Virus record (IMG/VR): IMGVR_UViG_3300025914_000023
Coordinates: 1 to 43,314 of that record
Direction: 5' to 3' (one strand)
Origin: a virus
DNA length: 43,314 bases
Shown: positions 13,308-22,032 of the stretch, piece after piece
Layout: every line of letters starts with the position of its first letter
How positions within the stretch are numbered: the first letter of the stretch is position 1
The notes under the pieces: model-generated
Database searches by the model: none
The model's input: the letters and a program-made list of their open reading frames with translations, nothing else
Told to the model about the DNA's origin: nothing
Position numbers and translations under genes: made by a program

Positions 13308-15355
13308 GCGAGGCCCGCGGTCCGCAGTTCGACGCGCAGCCGACGCCGGCGCAAGGCCCGCTGCCGGACGATGACGAGCTGCTGGAGAAGTTTCGCCGAT
13401 GGGACAACGATCTCACCTCTCACTGGTCGACGTGGGTCGAAGACGCACGGTTTTGGTTCGACTTCGTCGCCGGCCGTCAATGGACGTCGGTGGAAATCGA
13501 CCAGATGCACGAGGGCCAGAAGATCCCGGTGACCTTCAACCTGTCGGGCCCGGTAATCGACGCGGTCCAGGGGGCGGAGATCACCAATCGCCAGCAGGTG
13601 CAATATTTCCCGAGACAGCCGGACGATAGCGGGATTTCGGACGTCCTGACCCAGGGCGCCGAGTACGTGAACGACGAGTGCAACGGCGATCAGGAGGACA
13701 GCGAAGCCTTCTGGGATGCGCTGGTCTGCGGCGTCGGCTGTACGGAGACCCGGCCCGAGGTCGAGGGCGATGAAGTCGGGATCATCAAGGAGCGCGTCGA
13801 CCCGATCCAAATGAAGGTCGACCCCTCCAGCCGGAAGCGGTGTTTCGAGGACAAGCGGTATCTGCGCCGCGAAATCCCCATGAGCCGGGACGAGTTCGAC
13901 GATTTCTGTGACGAGATCGGCCGCGAGGATCTGGAGCCGGAGGGCATCGGCCTGGACGACGGCAAGCGGCTGACGGTGGTCAACCCCCGCCAGCGCTACA
14001 CCAATGGTATGCTGGGCGATGAGACCGGCGACACGGTCACCGTCTGGGAATGGCAGTGGTGGGACCGTGAAGAAGTTCACCTGGCGGCGCTCCCTGATCC
14101 GCAAAATCCGCAGGTCGCCAAGCTGACGAAGCTCGATGCGGACGGCCTCGCGCAGGCCAAGAAGGCCCAGCCGGGCCTGAAGCATACCCGGTCGATGCAG
14201 AAGGTCTATTACCGGGCGTTCCAGGCCGGCGACGAGATCGTGTTCAAGGAGAAGCTGCCCGAGGCGAAGTTCCGATATGAGTTCATTACCGGCAAACGCG
14301 ATCGGAATAAGGGGACTTGGTACGGCCTGATCAAGCCGATGGTCGACCCTGGGAAGTTCGTCAACAAGCTGTACTCCGAAGTCCTCCACATCGTGCGGAC
14401 CAACGCCAACGGCGGCATGGCCCTGGAGGAGGACGCGGTTTCGGACATCCGCGAGTTTGAGCGGAGCTGGGCGGCGACCGACAAGGTGACGTGGCTCAAG
14501 CCCGGCGCGCTCTCCGGCGCCCACGGCTCCAAGATGGCCCCGAAAACGCCGCCGGTCATTCAGCCGGCCCTGTTCCAGCTCATGGAATGGGCCCGCGACA
14601 TGGTGAAGGCGACCACGGGGGTTAATGAAGAAATCCTCGGCATGGTCGCGCGGGAACAGGCCGGGGTTCTGGAGGCCCAGCGGAAGCAGGCGGCCTACGG
14701 CATCCTCTCCGCGTTCTTCGACTCCAAGCGCCGCTATCAGCGGAACCAAGGCCAGCTCCTACTGGCCATGATCCGGCTCTATTTCCCGGATGATAAGCTG
14801 GTGCGGATCGTCGATCAGGGCACGGCGCAATATGTGTCCCTGGCCAAGTCGATCGACGCCGAAAAGTATGACGTGGTCGTGGATGAGGCGCCGGCCGGTC
14901 CCGATCAGAAGGCGAAGATTTGGGCCATTCTGGCACCGCTGCTGCCGCAGCTCCTGGAGGCGCAGCTTATCGGTCCGGATGCGGTGGCCGATATGGTCGA
15001 ATTCCTCGATCTGCCGGCCTCGGTGGCGATGAAGCTGGCCAACGACATCCGCCAGCAGACGCAGCGGGCGCAAAGTCCCGATCCGGCGCAGCAGGCGGCG
15101 CAACAGGCCGAACTTGAGAACACTCAAGCTGACACGACCGAGAAGAAGGCCAAGGCCTTCAAGGCGGTCACCGACGCCCACGCGACGCACATCGGGTTGG
15201 GGGTCGACTTCATGCGCGCTTCGGCGCCCTCGGTCCCTCCAGCGGGAGGCCCCCCTCCGGCTGCTGGAGCTGCCCCGGCGGCGCCTCCGGCGGCGGGTCC
15301 GGCGAGCCAACAGGCCGGGCCAGCGCAGCCGCCGCAACAGCCCCAAGGAGCGTAA
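13304..15355 (+). CDS. P22-like portal protein, 683 aa
   Basis: Length and motifs fit the P22 gp1-like portal family: an acidic N-terminus (DDDELLEKFRRWDND), DARFWFDFVAGRQW, NLSGPVIDAVQGAEITNRQ, a stem region GLIKPMVDPGKFVNKLYSE, and a helical barrel-like Ala/Gln-rich C-terminus ending in a Pro/Ala-rich tail. It forms the dodecameric ring through which DNA enters the head and to which tail parts attach. Upstream of the scaffold as in P22. Confidence 0.92.
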   Translation: MSEARGPQFDAQPTPAQGPLPDDDELLEKFRRWDNDLTSHWSTWVEDARFWFDFVAGRQWTSVEIDQMHEGQKIPVTFNLSGPVIDAVQGAEITNRQQVQYFPRQPDDSGISDVLTQGAEYVNDECNGDQEDSEAFWDALVCGVGCTETRPEVEGDEVGIIKERVDPIQMKVDPSSRKRCFEDKRYLRREIPMSRDEFDDFCDEIGREDLEPEGIGLDDGKRLTVVNPRQRYTNGMLGDETGDTVTVWEWQWWDREEVHLAALPDPQNPQVAKLTKLDADGLAQAKKAQPGLKHTRSMQKVYYRAFQAGDEIVFKEKLPEAKFRYEFITGKRDRNKGTWYGLIKPMVDPGKFVNKLYSEVLHIVRTNANGGMALEEDAVSDIREFERSWAATDKVTWLKPGALSGAHGSKMAPKTPPVIQPALFQLMEWARDMVKATTGVNEEILGMVAREQAGVLEAQRKQAAYGILSAFFDSKRRYQRNQGQLLLAMIRLYFPDDKLVRIVDQGTAQYVSLAKSIDAEKYDVVVDEAPAGPDQKAKIWAILAPLLPQLLEAQLIGPDAVADMVEFLDLPASVAMKLANDIRQQTQRAQSPDPAQQAAQQAELENTQADTTEKKAKAFKAVTDAHATHIGLGVDFMRASAPSVPPAGGPPPAAGAAPAAPPAAGPASQQAGPAQPPQQPQGA

Positions 15356-15358
15356 AAG

Positions 15359-16213
15359 ATGAGCGTTGCCTATGCCGAGACGGATGCCCCCGCTGAGGAC
15401 ACTCCAGAGGTCGAAATCGACCCGCGTGAAGCGGAGTTGGGCGAGGAAGAAGGCTCGGGAGAAGAAGACGAAGGCGCTGCTAAGCGCAAAGATTGGGAAA
15501 AAGAGGCTCACAACCTCAAAGGAGCCACCGCGCGCGAGCGGTCGCGCCGACGCGCTGCTGAGCGGCGTGCATCGGACCTTGAAGCGCGGCTCGAACGCCT
15601 CGAAACCCAGCGTCAGCCCCAAAACGACGAGCTGATGGATCTCATTGCCCAGCTTCGGGACGATGATGACGATCCAGTGGGCGATATCGCCGCGACCAAG
15701 AAGGCCCTGAAGCTGTTCCGGGCCCGCCAGCTCGCGGAACAGGAGGAGACGGGCCGTCAGACCACGCTGGAGCGGCAGTTCGAAAAGCTGCGGACGGCGA
15801 TGGTCGAGAGCGAGCGGGATTTCGCCGACGACCACCCGGATTATCACGATGCGGCCAAGTTCTACCGTCAGCAGCGGACGGAGGAGCTAGAGGACGCCGG
15901 CTATACCGGAACGAACCTTCAGCGAAAGCTGGCCGATGACCTTTACGGGGTTGTGCGCATGGCCGTCGAAGGCGGTCAGGACCCTGCGGAGCGCGTCTAT
16001 GCGCTCGCCAAGCGCCGGGGGTTCAAGACGGGTATGACAGCAGCGGAACGCAAGCTGGCGACGGTCCAGCGGGCCAATGAAAGCGGTGTGCGGCCTACGG
16101 CCAAGTCGAATTCGCCTGGAAATCTGAGCTGGGACGACGTCGCCAAGCTCGATGGTCCGGCGCGCGACAAGGCTTGGGCGAAGTTGCGCGAGCGGGAGCG
16201 TTCGCGCCGGTAG
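15359..16213 (+). CDS. Scaffolding protein, 284 aa
   Basis: Highly charged helical protein: acidic N-terminus (TPEVEIDPREAELGEEEG), coiled-coil with RSRRRAAERRASDLEARLERLE in part, and a basic C-terminal helix-turn-helix region (WDDVAKLDGPARDKAWAKL). This composition and its place between portal and capsid are typical of scaffolds that direct capsid assembly and leave the prohead. ATG 15359, four bases after the portal stop. Confidence 0.8.
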   Translation: MSVAYAETDAPAEDTPEVEIDPREAELGEEEGSGEEDEGAAKRKDWEKEAHNLKGATARERSRRRAAERRASDLEARLERLETQRQPQNDELMDLIAQLRDDDDDPVGDIAATKKALKLFRARQLAEQEETGRQTTLERQFEKLRTAMVESERDFADDHPDYHDAAKFYRQQRTEELEDAGYTGTNLQRKLADDLYGVVRMAVEGGQDPAERVYALAKRRGFKTGMTAAERKLATVQRANESGVRPTAKSNSPGNLSWDDVAKLDGPARDKAWAKLRERERSRR

Positions 16214-16249
16214 AAATTCGGGGTTGGGCGCTTTGCAGGCGCGACCCGG

Positions 16250-16267
16250 CCTCTCGGGAACGAGAGG
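16250..16267 (+). promoter_or_regulatory. Hairpin burying the ribosome site of the next gene
   Basis: Perfect stem CCTCTCG/CGAGAGG with a GGAA tetraloop. Its 3' arm runs into GAGAGGAGAG, the Shine-Dalgarno of the GTG at 16276. It could tune expression of the downstream gene or slow RNA decay. Confidence 0.55.
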
Positions 16268-16275
16268 AGAGTTAG

Positions 16276-16665
16276 GTGACCAAGGCCCAATCGACGGTGA
16301 CGTCCGGCGATCCGGAACGTCTGACCGCGACCATTCCGAACGGCGCGGCCGTGAGCGCCGCAGTTTGCGTGCGCGGCCGGCTGGTGGGGATCGAAATTCC
16401 CTCCGCCTGGTCGGCGGCGGCGATGACGTTTCAGGCCTCGGTGAACGGGACCACGTTTATCGATATCTGGGATAGCGCGCTGACCGCCACGGCGGCGGAG
16501 CGAACGATCGCCAGCGGCAATATCCCCACGGCGGCGACCCGGTTCCTGGCGCTGTCGCTGAACGATTGGACGGCGGTCAATTACCTGATCGTCCGCTCCG
16601 GGACGTCGGCGGCGCCGGTCAATCAGGGTGCGGATCGCACCATCGGCCTCGTCCTGGCGGGCTGA
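16276..16665 (+). CDS. Hypothetical virion-associated protein, 129 aa
   Basis: Beta-rich, Ser/Thr/Ala-rich sequence (STVTSGDPERLTATIPNGA, VGIEIPSAWSAAAMTFQASVNG). Its closing RTIGLVLAG resembles short decoration or fibre-accessory proteins; related in style to the gene at 21612. GTG start with AGGAG upstream. Probably a small structural protein; exact role unknown. Confidence 0.65.
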   Translation: MTKAQSTVTSGDPERLTATIPNGAAVSAAVCVRGRLVGIEIPSAWSAAAMTFQASVNGTTFIDIWDSALTATAAERTIASGNIPTAATRFLALSLNDWTAVNYLIVRSGTSAAPVNQGADRTIGLVLAG

Positions 16666-16668
16666 GCT

Positions 16669-19047
16669 GTGACCATCACGACCGTCGCCTCCCGCCGGGC
16701 GCTCCTGGCCGGCTCAAGTCTCGGATCGAGCTTCACGCCCGGCGCGACGCCGCTGCTCATGGACGAGTTCAACACGAACTATGCCTCCATGTCGCCGAGC
16801 GGGACTTCTACCGTCACTCCCTACGGGGGAGCGACCTGGAGCTATACTGGCCAGACGGGCTTCAACGCGAATGAGCCGTTCATTTCGAGCGGGTCGATGC
16901 AGTCGAACGCGATCGGCAACACGGCCGATAAGCGGGCCCTCCCCTACCTCCAGCCGGGTGCCGTGACCACGACACGGGCTGTGACCTGGGAGTTGGATGC
17001 GGCGGCCGGCTTCGGGAACATTTCGACCAATGCCAACGCCATTACTTGGGGCGTGCATCACAATGTGATCACGCCAAATACCGCCTATTCGCGGCTGCGT
17101 TTCACCTGGAGCGCGAACGCCAACGGCGGCAACTTCTCGCCTGCTTTTATCACCGGCGGCACGCTCGACACGCCGAGCGGAACGACGTCCATGACCGGGA
17201 CGGGGAACAAGAGCGCTCTTTCGCTGTTCGGCGGCGACACGTGGCGGTGGGTGAAGAGCGCAACGGAGATCTGGAACCTCTACCACCTCGGGTGGAAGGT
17301 TTTCACGAACACGGCGGACAACGTCACCGGCAACATTACGCCGACGGATGCGGGCTTCCTCCAGGGGTCCTGGGATACCGCGATCAAATGCACGGCCTTC
17401 CGCAATGTAGACCCGGCGACCGAGGCGGATATCTGGGCCATTCGGCCTGGCCGGATTTGTCAGGTCAAGCGCTGGGCTGCGCCGGGGACCGATATCTATA
17501 TCCCGCTGCGGTGGGGCTATAGCGGACCGACGCCGCCGGCCTCGGCCTGTCTGGTCTCGCTGATCGACAAGGACGGGAACGCCATCGGCGGCGGGACCTA
17601 TACCAACATCCAGATGGATGAGTTTTCTACGGCGACCGCCGGGGAAATCCGCGGGTCGCTGACCATCCCGGCCGCTTCGTTCCCGGTGGCCAGCAACAAT
17701 GCGTCGGCGCGGCGCGTCGAAATCGCCCTTCAGACATCGGGCGGCCATTTCGTGAAGGCGCGTACTGGCCTGATGTGGGCCGGCGAGCTGCTCCTGAAGT
17801 ACGGGCAAAGCCGGGTCACCAAGTTCTGGCAGGACAACTACACTGGGACCTATACGACGCCGCCGCAGTCGTTCAGTGCGGATGGCAGCGTCGATACGGG
17901 CGGCGGCTCGTGGCCGAACATTGACGAAAATCGGCGCATCCAGATTTCGAGCGCGACGACGGTCGGGCCCAACGCCGCCCGCGCGCACATGGCGATGTGC
18001 GCGAACCTGACGACATGGTTCACGCATTCGAATTTCACCTATGGCCGCTGCGGCATGGGCGGAGCCGACGCCAAAGAGCGGATGATCGGGGGGCATACCC
18101 CGACGAGCAACCCGGCGTTCTGGACGTCGGTGGAAAGCGCCCTGGCCCTGATGGGCGATGTCTATTGGGTTTACTTCCCGGATCACGCCTTTGAGGTCGA
18201 CAACAGCTCCGGAAATTGGGCGACGCTGGACGCTGCGGCGCAGGTCGTTTGGAACGGCATCATCTGCGACGAGGTCCGCCGGATCGAGGCCCTTGTGGGC
18301 CATCCGGTCAAGGTCATCATGGTCCCGTTTACGCCCTTCTGGGGCGCCGGGGCGGATGCGCGGGCGGACACGATCGCCACTTGGATTGCGCAGCTCGTCT
18401 ACAACAACGGCGACGGCAATTTCGCCAACAACGCCATCGCGCGTTTCGTCCTGGGGCCTACGGTCGACGACACCCAGCATATTTCGACGGCCGACAAATA
18501 CCACCTGACGAGCGGACCGGACGGCAATGGCGTGCCGGCATGGCGTGAGGCTGCGATCCTCGCCTACACGGCGGGCGCGCTTGGGACGCACCGCAACGGC
18601 GCCTTGATGACCGGCGTAGGGTCCTTGGCCGGCGGTAATCAGGTGATCCTGGAATTCGACGCCATGGGCGCCTCTTCGGTGGCCACGCGCGGCGACGTGT
18701 CGGCGGCGACGGGCGATCCGCGGGCCGGTTGCCACTTCTACACAGACTTGGCCCGGACGATCGAAATCACGCCGACGTCGGTGAGCGTGGGCGCGATCGC
18801 GTCGGGCAAGTTCAACGTCACCTGGACCTTCTCCAGCGTGCCGGCGACCGTCTACGCGACGGGCCCGACCGGTCGTCAGCCGCTGAACCCGACCAACAAT
18901 GCGACGATCTTCGGGGCAATGATGACGAGCGCGGCCTGCATCGTGCTCGACTATGGCGACCCGAACGTCGGAACGCAGGTGTTCAACCCGCCACAGCAAC
19001 GCTATTTCAACTTCGCCACCGGTAACCATTACGTGGTGTGCGTGTGA
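16669..19047 (+). CDS. Putative tail spike with SGNH esterase-like domain, 792 aa
   Basis: Large Gly/Thr/Asn-rich protein typical of receptor-binding spikes. Residues ~365-640 show SGNH-hydrolase-like signatures: LKYGQS (candidate nucleophile Ser381, the GQS form of sugar O-acetylesterases), a Gly-rich RCGMGGAD near 460, and TADKYHL (Asp609-x-x-His612) at the block V position. This suggests deacetylation of host surface polysaccharide; block III is not evident, so the call is tentative. Its stop overlaps the start of the beta-helix gene. Confidence 0.6.
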   Translation: MTITTVASRRALLAGSSLGSSFTPGATPLLMDEFNTNYASMSPSGTSTVTPYGGATWSYTGQTGFNANEPFISSGSMQSNAIGNTADKRALPYLQPGAVTTTRAVTWELDAAAGFGNISTNANAITWGVHHNVITPNTAYSRLRFTWSANANGGNFSPAFITGGTLDTPSGTTSMTGTGNKSALSLFGGDTWRWVKSATEIWNLYHLGWKVFTNTADNVTGNITPTDAGFLQGSWDTAIKCTAFRNVDPATEADIWAIRPGRICQVKRWAAPGTDIYIPLRWGYSGPTPPASACLVSLIDKDGNAIGGGTYTNIQMDEFSTATAGEIRGSLTIPAASFPVASNNASARRVEIALQTSGGHFVKARTGLMWAGELLLKYGQSRVTKFWQDNYTGTYTTPPQSFSADGSVDTGGGSWPNIDENRRIQISSATTVGPNAARAHMAMCANLTTWFTHSNFTYGRCGMGGADAKERMIGGHTPTSNPAFWTSVESALALMGDVYWVYFPDHAFEVDNSSGNWATLDAAAQVVWNGIICDEVRRIEALVGHPVKVIMVPFTPFWGAGADARADTIATWIAQLVYNNGDGNFANNAIARFVLGPTVDDTQHISTADKYHLTSGPDGNGVPAWREAAILAYTAGALGTHRNGALMTGVGSLAGGNQVILEFDAMGASSVATRGDVSAATGDPRAGCHFYTDLARTIEITPTSVSVGAIASGKFNVTWTFSSVPATVYATGPTGRQPLNPTNNATIFGAMMTSAACIVLDYGDPNVGTQVFNPPQQRYFNFATGNHYVVCV

Positions 19048-19961
19048 TCCGGCTGGCCGCCTTCCTGGTCTCGCTGCTGGGCGCATGGCCGGCGGCGGCC
19101 GAGGGGCTGTTGCCGATCCAAAGTCTGACCCCGGACACGTTCCGGGCCGTGATGAAGGCGGCCTCGGCCTCGGGCCTGGGCGGTGTGATCAACGTCGGGC
19201 CGGGAACGTACGTAGACGTTCGGCTCCCGTCCGTGAGCTACAAGTTCGCGCAGCCGGTGATCCTCAAATGCGATCCGGCCGCGCGGTTTGGGTCGCTCTA
19301 TCTGGCGTTCGTCGAGAACGTCACGTTTGACGGCTGCACCTTTACGGGCCGCTTGGAGCTGCCGGGTGCGAAGCGCGTGACGGTGAGCCATGGGACCTTC
19401 ATCGGGACCGGGGTGAAGGTGAATGGCGGCGAAGACATCGTGGTGGCTGACAGCACCTTCCTTGCACCGTCCGCCGCCGTCGCGCTGCTCGATGTGGCGC
19501 GCTCCACGGTGACCCGCAACATGGTCTGGGATTATGCCGGTAATGCGGCGTTCTCGGCCTACGGAGGCTCTGACCCGACCTTCACCTACAACGCGCTTGT
19601 CGGTTGGCGTCTGCCTGCGGCTGGCGTTCACATGGACGCATTCCAGACCGCCAACAGGATCAAAGGCAAGGTGACCATGTCCTTCAACTTGGCCATCCTT
19701 CCCGGTCAGGCGTTCTTCGGTGGCGCGGATGCCGATGCGGTGGAGTACGTGGGCAATACGGCGCTGATCAGCTTTCCGAACGGCTTCACCTGGAAATCGC
19801 GGACCCCGGCTCTGATCAAGGACAATCGGTTGGCGGACCTGCCCGGCCAGCCGCCCGGCGGCGCGCGGTTCATGAACTACGGTCTGGTGCAACTCATTGG
19901 GGTTCCGGCCGCGGACGGTGGCGGAAATACGGTGAACGGGCGACCGGTCGCGGTGAAATAG
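19044..19961 (+). CDS. Secreted right-handed beta-helix protein, 305 aa
   Basis: GTG at 19044 overlaps the spike stop (GTGA) and yields a clean Sec signal peptide: MIRLAAFLVSLLG followed by AWPAAAEG. The rest reads as parallel beta-helix coils (NVTFDGCTFTGRLEL, KRVTVSHGTFIG, EDIVVADSTF, STVTRNMVWD), as in pectate-lyase-like and phage depolymerase proteins. A signal peptide is unusual for a virion protein: export to the periplasm or surface, perhaps as superinfection or capsule modification in lysogens, is possible. Confidence 0.75.
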   Translation: MIRLAAFLVSLLGAWPAAAEGLLPIQSLTPDTFRAVMKAASASGLGGVINVGPGTYVDVRLPSVSYKFAQPVILKCDPAARFGSLYLAFVENVTFDGCTFTGRLELPGAKRVTVSHGTFIGTGVKVNGGEDIVVADSTFLAPSAAVALLDVARSTVTRNMVWDYAGNAAFSAYGGSDPTFTYNALVGWRLPAAGVHMDAFQTANRIKGKVTMSFNLAILPGQAFFGGADADAVEYVGNTALISFPNGFTWKSRTPALIKDNRLADLPGQPPGGARFMNYGLVQLIGVPAADGGGNTVNGRPVAVK

Positions 19962-19974
19962 CCGCAGGCAAATA

Positions 19975-20018
19975 ATGCCTATTGCAGCATGACAGTTCGT
20001 CACGTTATGCGTTTTGCG
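19975..20018 (+). promoter_or_regulatory. Promoter with two operator-like dyads before the KGG gene
   Basis: TTGCAG (19982-19987), 17 bases, TTATGC (20005-20010) form a sigma-70-like promoter. Dyads TGCCTATTGCA (19975-19985) and TGCGTTTTGCG (20008-20018) overlap the -35 and -10/start region; both are variants of the genome-wide operator. Confidence 0.55.
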
Positions 20019-20130
20019 CTCACAGCCGGAAACCTGGGAGCATCCATAGCGTGGCTCCGATCCGAGGGCTTTCCCCCCTAGGTCGGCCTTTCGGCTCGGA
20101 GCCTTCGCGCACCTGAATGGGATTCGCAAA

Positions 20131-20325
20131 ATGCCGCAACATCGGGGCTTCGCCGCCATGCCGCCGGAACGGCGCCTGGAGATCGCCCGCAAGGGCGGAG
20201 CATCGGTTCCGGCGGATAAGCGCAGCTTTGCCAAGGACCGAGATCTTGCGGCCAGCGCCGGCCGAAAGGGTGGCGAGGCCACGGGCAGCTATCGGCGCGC
20301 CGCGCTCGCGGATAAACTGCCGTAG
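20131..20325 (+). CDS. KGG-motif stress-type protein, 64 aa
   Basis: Carries two KGG repeats of the YciG-like family: residues ~14-28 (EIARKGGASVPADKR) and ~40-52 (ASAGRKGGEATG), very like small alphaproteobacterial stress-induced proteins. Such proteins are host-type rather than virion parts. It sits alone with its own promoter in a 585-base gap between the beta-helix gene and capsid, so it is probably another moron. No strong ribosome site is seen before the ATG. Confidence 0.7.
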   Translation: MPQHRGFAAMPPERRLEIARKGGASVPADKRSFAKDRDLAASAGRKGGEATGSYRRAALADKLP

Positions 20326-20431
20326 CACCCATTGGCGCTCGGTCAGGTCACGCGACGAGCCTGCACGTCCAGTCTGACCGGCGTCATTCTCTCCTCTTGA
20401 CGATGCCCAACTGCTCCCTCTGAAGGGATTT

Positions 20432-20447
20432 GCGCGCCTATGCGCGC
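20432..20447. repeat. Hairpin GCGCGC-CTAT-GCGCGC in capsid leader
   Basis: Perfect six-base arms in the 220-base gap between the KGG gene and the capsid gene. No U-tract follows; a processing or stability element of the late mRNA is possible. Confidence 0.4.
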
Positions 20448-20510
20448 CTCGTCCGCCCACGTCACGGGTCGGCTGCGGCCAGCAGCTCCGGGGACCGCCA
20501 CGTCATCGGC

Positions 20511-20530
20511 GGTGAAGCGAAACCTTCACC
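20511..20530 (+). promoter_or_regulatory. Leader hairpin just upstream of the capsid gene
   Basis: GGTGAAG-CGAAAC-CTTCACC, a perfect seven-base stem ending 16 bases before the capsid ATG at 20547. Such a stem may shield the 5' end of a highly expressed capsid mRNA (inference). Confidence 0.45.
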
Positions 20531-20546
20531 CTGACGAGGCGCCCTT

Positions 20547-21602
20547 ATGGCGACGACCAATTACTCCGTTAACTCGCCTGAAGCCGTAAAGCTCTGGCGT
20601 ACGCAGCTCGCCTATGAAGCGCTCAAGGCGACCTGGATTCAAAAGTTCATCGGTCAGGACAGCGACTCTGTCGTTCAGGTCTATGGCGAAACCGGAAAGA
20701 GCGCTGGCGACCGTGTGACGGTCACCCTGCGTATGCAGCTCACCGGCGATGGCGTTGCGGGGGATGCGACGCTGGAGGGCAACGAAGAGGCCCTGACTAC
20801 CTATACCGACAACCTGTTTGTTGATCAGCTTCGCCATGCTGTCCGGTCGGGCGGCAAGATGACCGAGCAACGCATCCCGTGGTCCATCCGCGAGGAAGCG
20901 ATGATGGGTCTGAAGGACTGGTGGGCCGGGCGCCTGGATACGGCGTTCTTCAATCAGGTCTGCGGCTACACCACGCAAAGTGACCTGCGCTATACCGGGA
21001 TGAACGCGGTCATCGCCCCGGATTCGGGCCACATTTTCCGCCCCAACTCTCGCGCCAACGATCAATCGCTGATTGCCGGCGATGAGATGACCCTTGGGAT
21101 CATCGATAGTGTCGTGGCCATCGCCAAGCTGGCGACGCCGGTTATCCGCCCGATCAACATCGAAGGCGATGACCGCTACGTGATGGTGTTGCACACCAAT
21201 CAGGTAACCCAGCTCCGCACGAACACGAACACCGGGCAGTGGCTGGATATCCAGAAGGCCGCGATGACCGGCGACGGGTCCAAGGGCAACCCGATCATGA
21301 CCGGCGCCCTGGGCATGTATAACGGCGTCGTCCTGCACGAGTCGACCCGCATTACGCCTGGGGTCAACTCGGCGACCGGCGCCACGGTCGCGACCGCGCG
21401 CCGCGCCGTCCTGATGGGCGCGCAGGCCGCCAGCATCGGATTTGGCCAAGACCAGTCGTTCAAAAACTTCGACTGGAATGAAGAGCTGTTCGACTACGGA
21501 AATCAGCTCGGCGTCGAGGCTGGCCTGATCCACGGCCTGAAAAAGCTCCGCTTCAACTCGGCTGACTTCGGAACCGTCGTCGCCGCCACCTTCACTTCCT
21601 AG
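20547..21602 (+). CDS. Major capsid protein, N4gp56 family, 351 aa
   Basis: The N-terminus (NSPEAVKLWRTQLAYEALK, FIGQDSDSVVQVYGE, KSAGDRVTVTLRMQLTG) and the QSLIAGDEMTLGIIDSVV / RPINIEGDDRYVMVLH blocks match the N4gp56-type capsid family, an HK97-fold coat protein. Length is normal. Position after portal and scaffold agrees. Ends DFGTVVAATFTS, ten bases before the next gene. Confidence 0.93.
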   Translation: MATTNYSVNSPEAVKLWRTQLAYEALKATWIQKFIGQDSDSVVQVYGETGKSAGDRVTVTLRMQLTGDGVAGDATLEGNEEALTTYTDNLFVDQLRHAVRSGGKMTEQRIPWSIREEAMMGLKDWWAGRLDTAFFNQVCGYTTQSDLRYTGMNAVIAPDSGHIFRPNSRANDQSLIAGDEMTLGIIDSVVAIAKLATPVIRPINIEGDDRYVMVLHTNQVTQLRTNTNTGQWLDIQKAAMTGDGSKGNPIMTGALGMYNGVVLHESTRITPGVNSATGATVATARRAVLMGAQAASIGFGQDQSFKNFDWNEELFDYGNQLGVEAGLIHGLKKLRFNSADFGTVVAATFTS

Positions 21603-21611
21603 GAGACGGCC

Positions 21612-22004
21612 ATGGCTCAAGGTGGTCGTAAGACCCAACTTCAGGTCACGCACACCATTTCGCGGACCGTCACCTTTGCGGACGCGAATGCGGCGACCGG
21701 CCAACTTGTCGGCATCCTGCCGGCGGGCTCGGTGGCTCACATCAGTCGTGTCCTCACGTCGACCGCCTGGAATGGGACCGTGTCGGTTGCGCTGTCGGTG
21801 GGGACGGCGCTGACCGGGACGCAGTTCATCAACGGGACTGACGTGCGCACGGCGGCGGCCCGCGTGGACACGGTCGTTCCGATCGCCAGCGCGGGCCCTT
21901 ACGCCGCGGACACGCCGATTTATGCGTCTGTCGCCTTCGGCGGGACGACCGGCTCGGCTGGGTCCTCGACGGTGGTCGTCGAGTTCTGCGCGAACATCGG
22001 CTAG
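21612..22004 (+). CDS. Putative head decoration/structural protein, 130 aa
   Basis: Small Thr/Ala/Gly-rich beta protein directly after the capsid gene (THTISRTVTFADANAATG, ILPAGSVAHISRVL, GTDVRTAAARVDTVVPIA), the usual place of decoration or capsid-stabilising proteins. Family not recognised. Ribosome site GGAG precedes the ATG. Confidence 0.65.
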   Translation: MAQGGRKTQLQVTHTISRTVTFADANAATGQLVGILPAGSVAHISRVLTSTAWNGTVSVALSVGTALTGTQFINGTDVRTAAARVDTVVPIASAGPYAADTPIYASVAFGGTTGSAGSSTVVVEFCANIG

Positions 22005-22032
22005 GGGGCGGTCGCACAGACCGCGTTCCTGC

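Noticed and set aside
13175-14749. A 524-codon antisense frame opposite the portal gene
   Set aside because: Shadow of the portal coding frame; no recognisable domains and convergent with all neighbours.
16714-19086. A 790-codon antisense open frame opposite the tail spike gene
   Set aside because: It mirrors the spike frame in high-GC DNA, is Arg/Gly/His-rich without motifs, and lacks a ribosome site or operon context.
20126-20136. GCAAAATGCCG as another operator at the KGG start codon
   Set aside because: Two mismatches to the conserved dyad and it lies at a start codon; could be chance.
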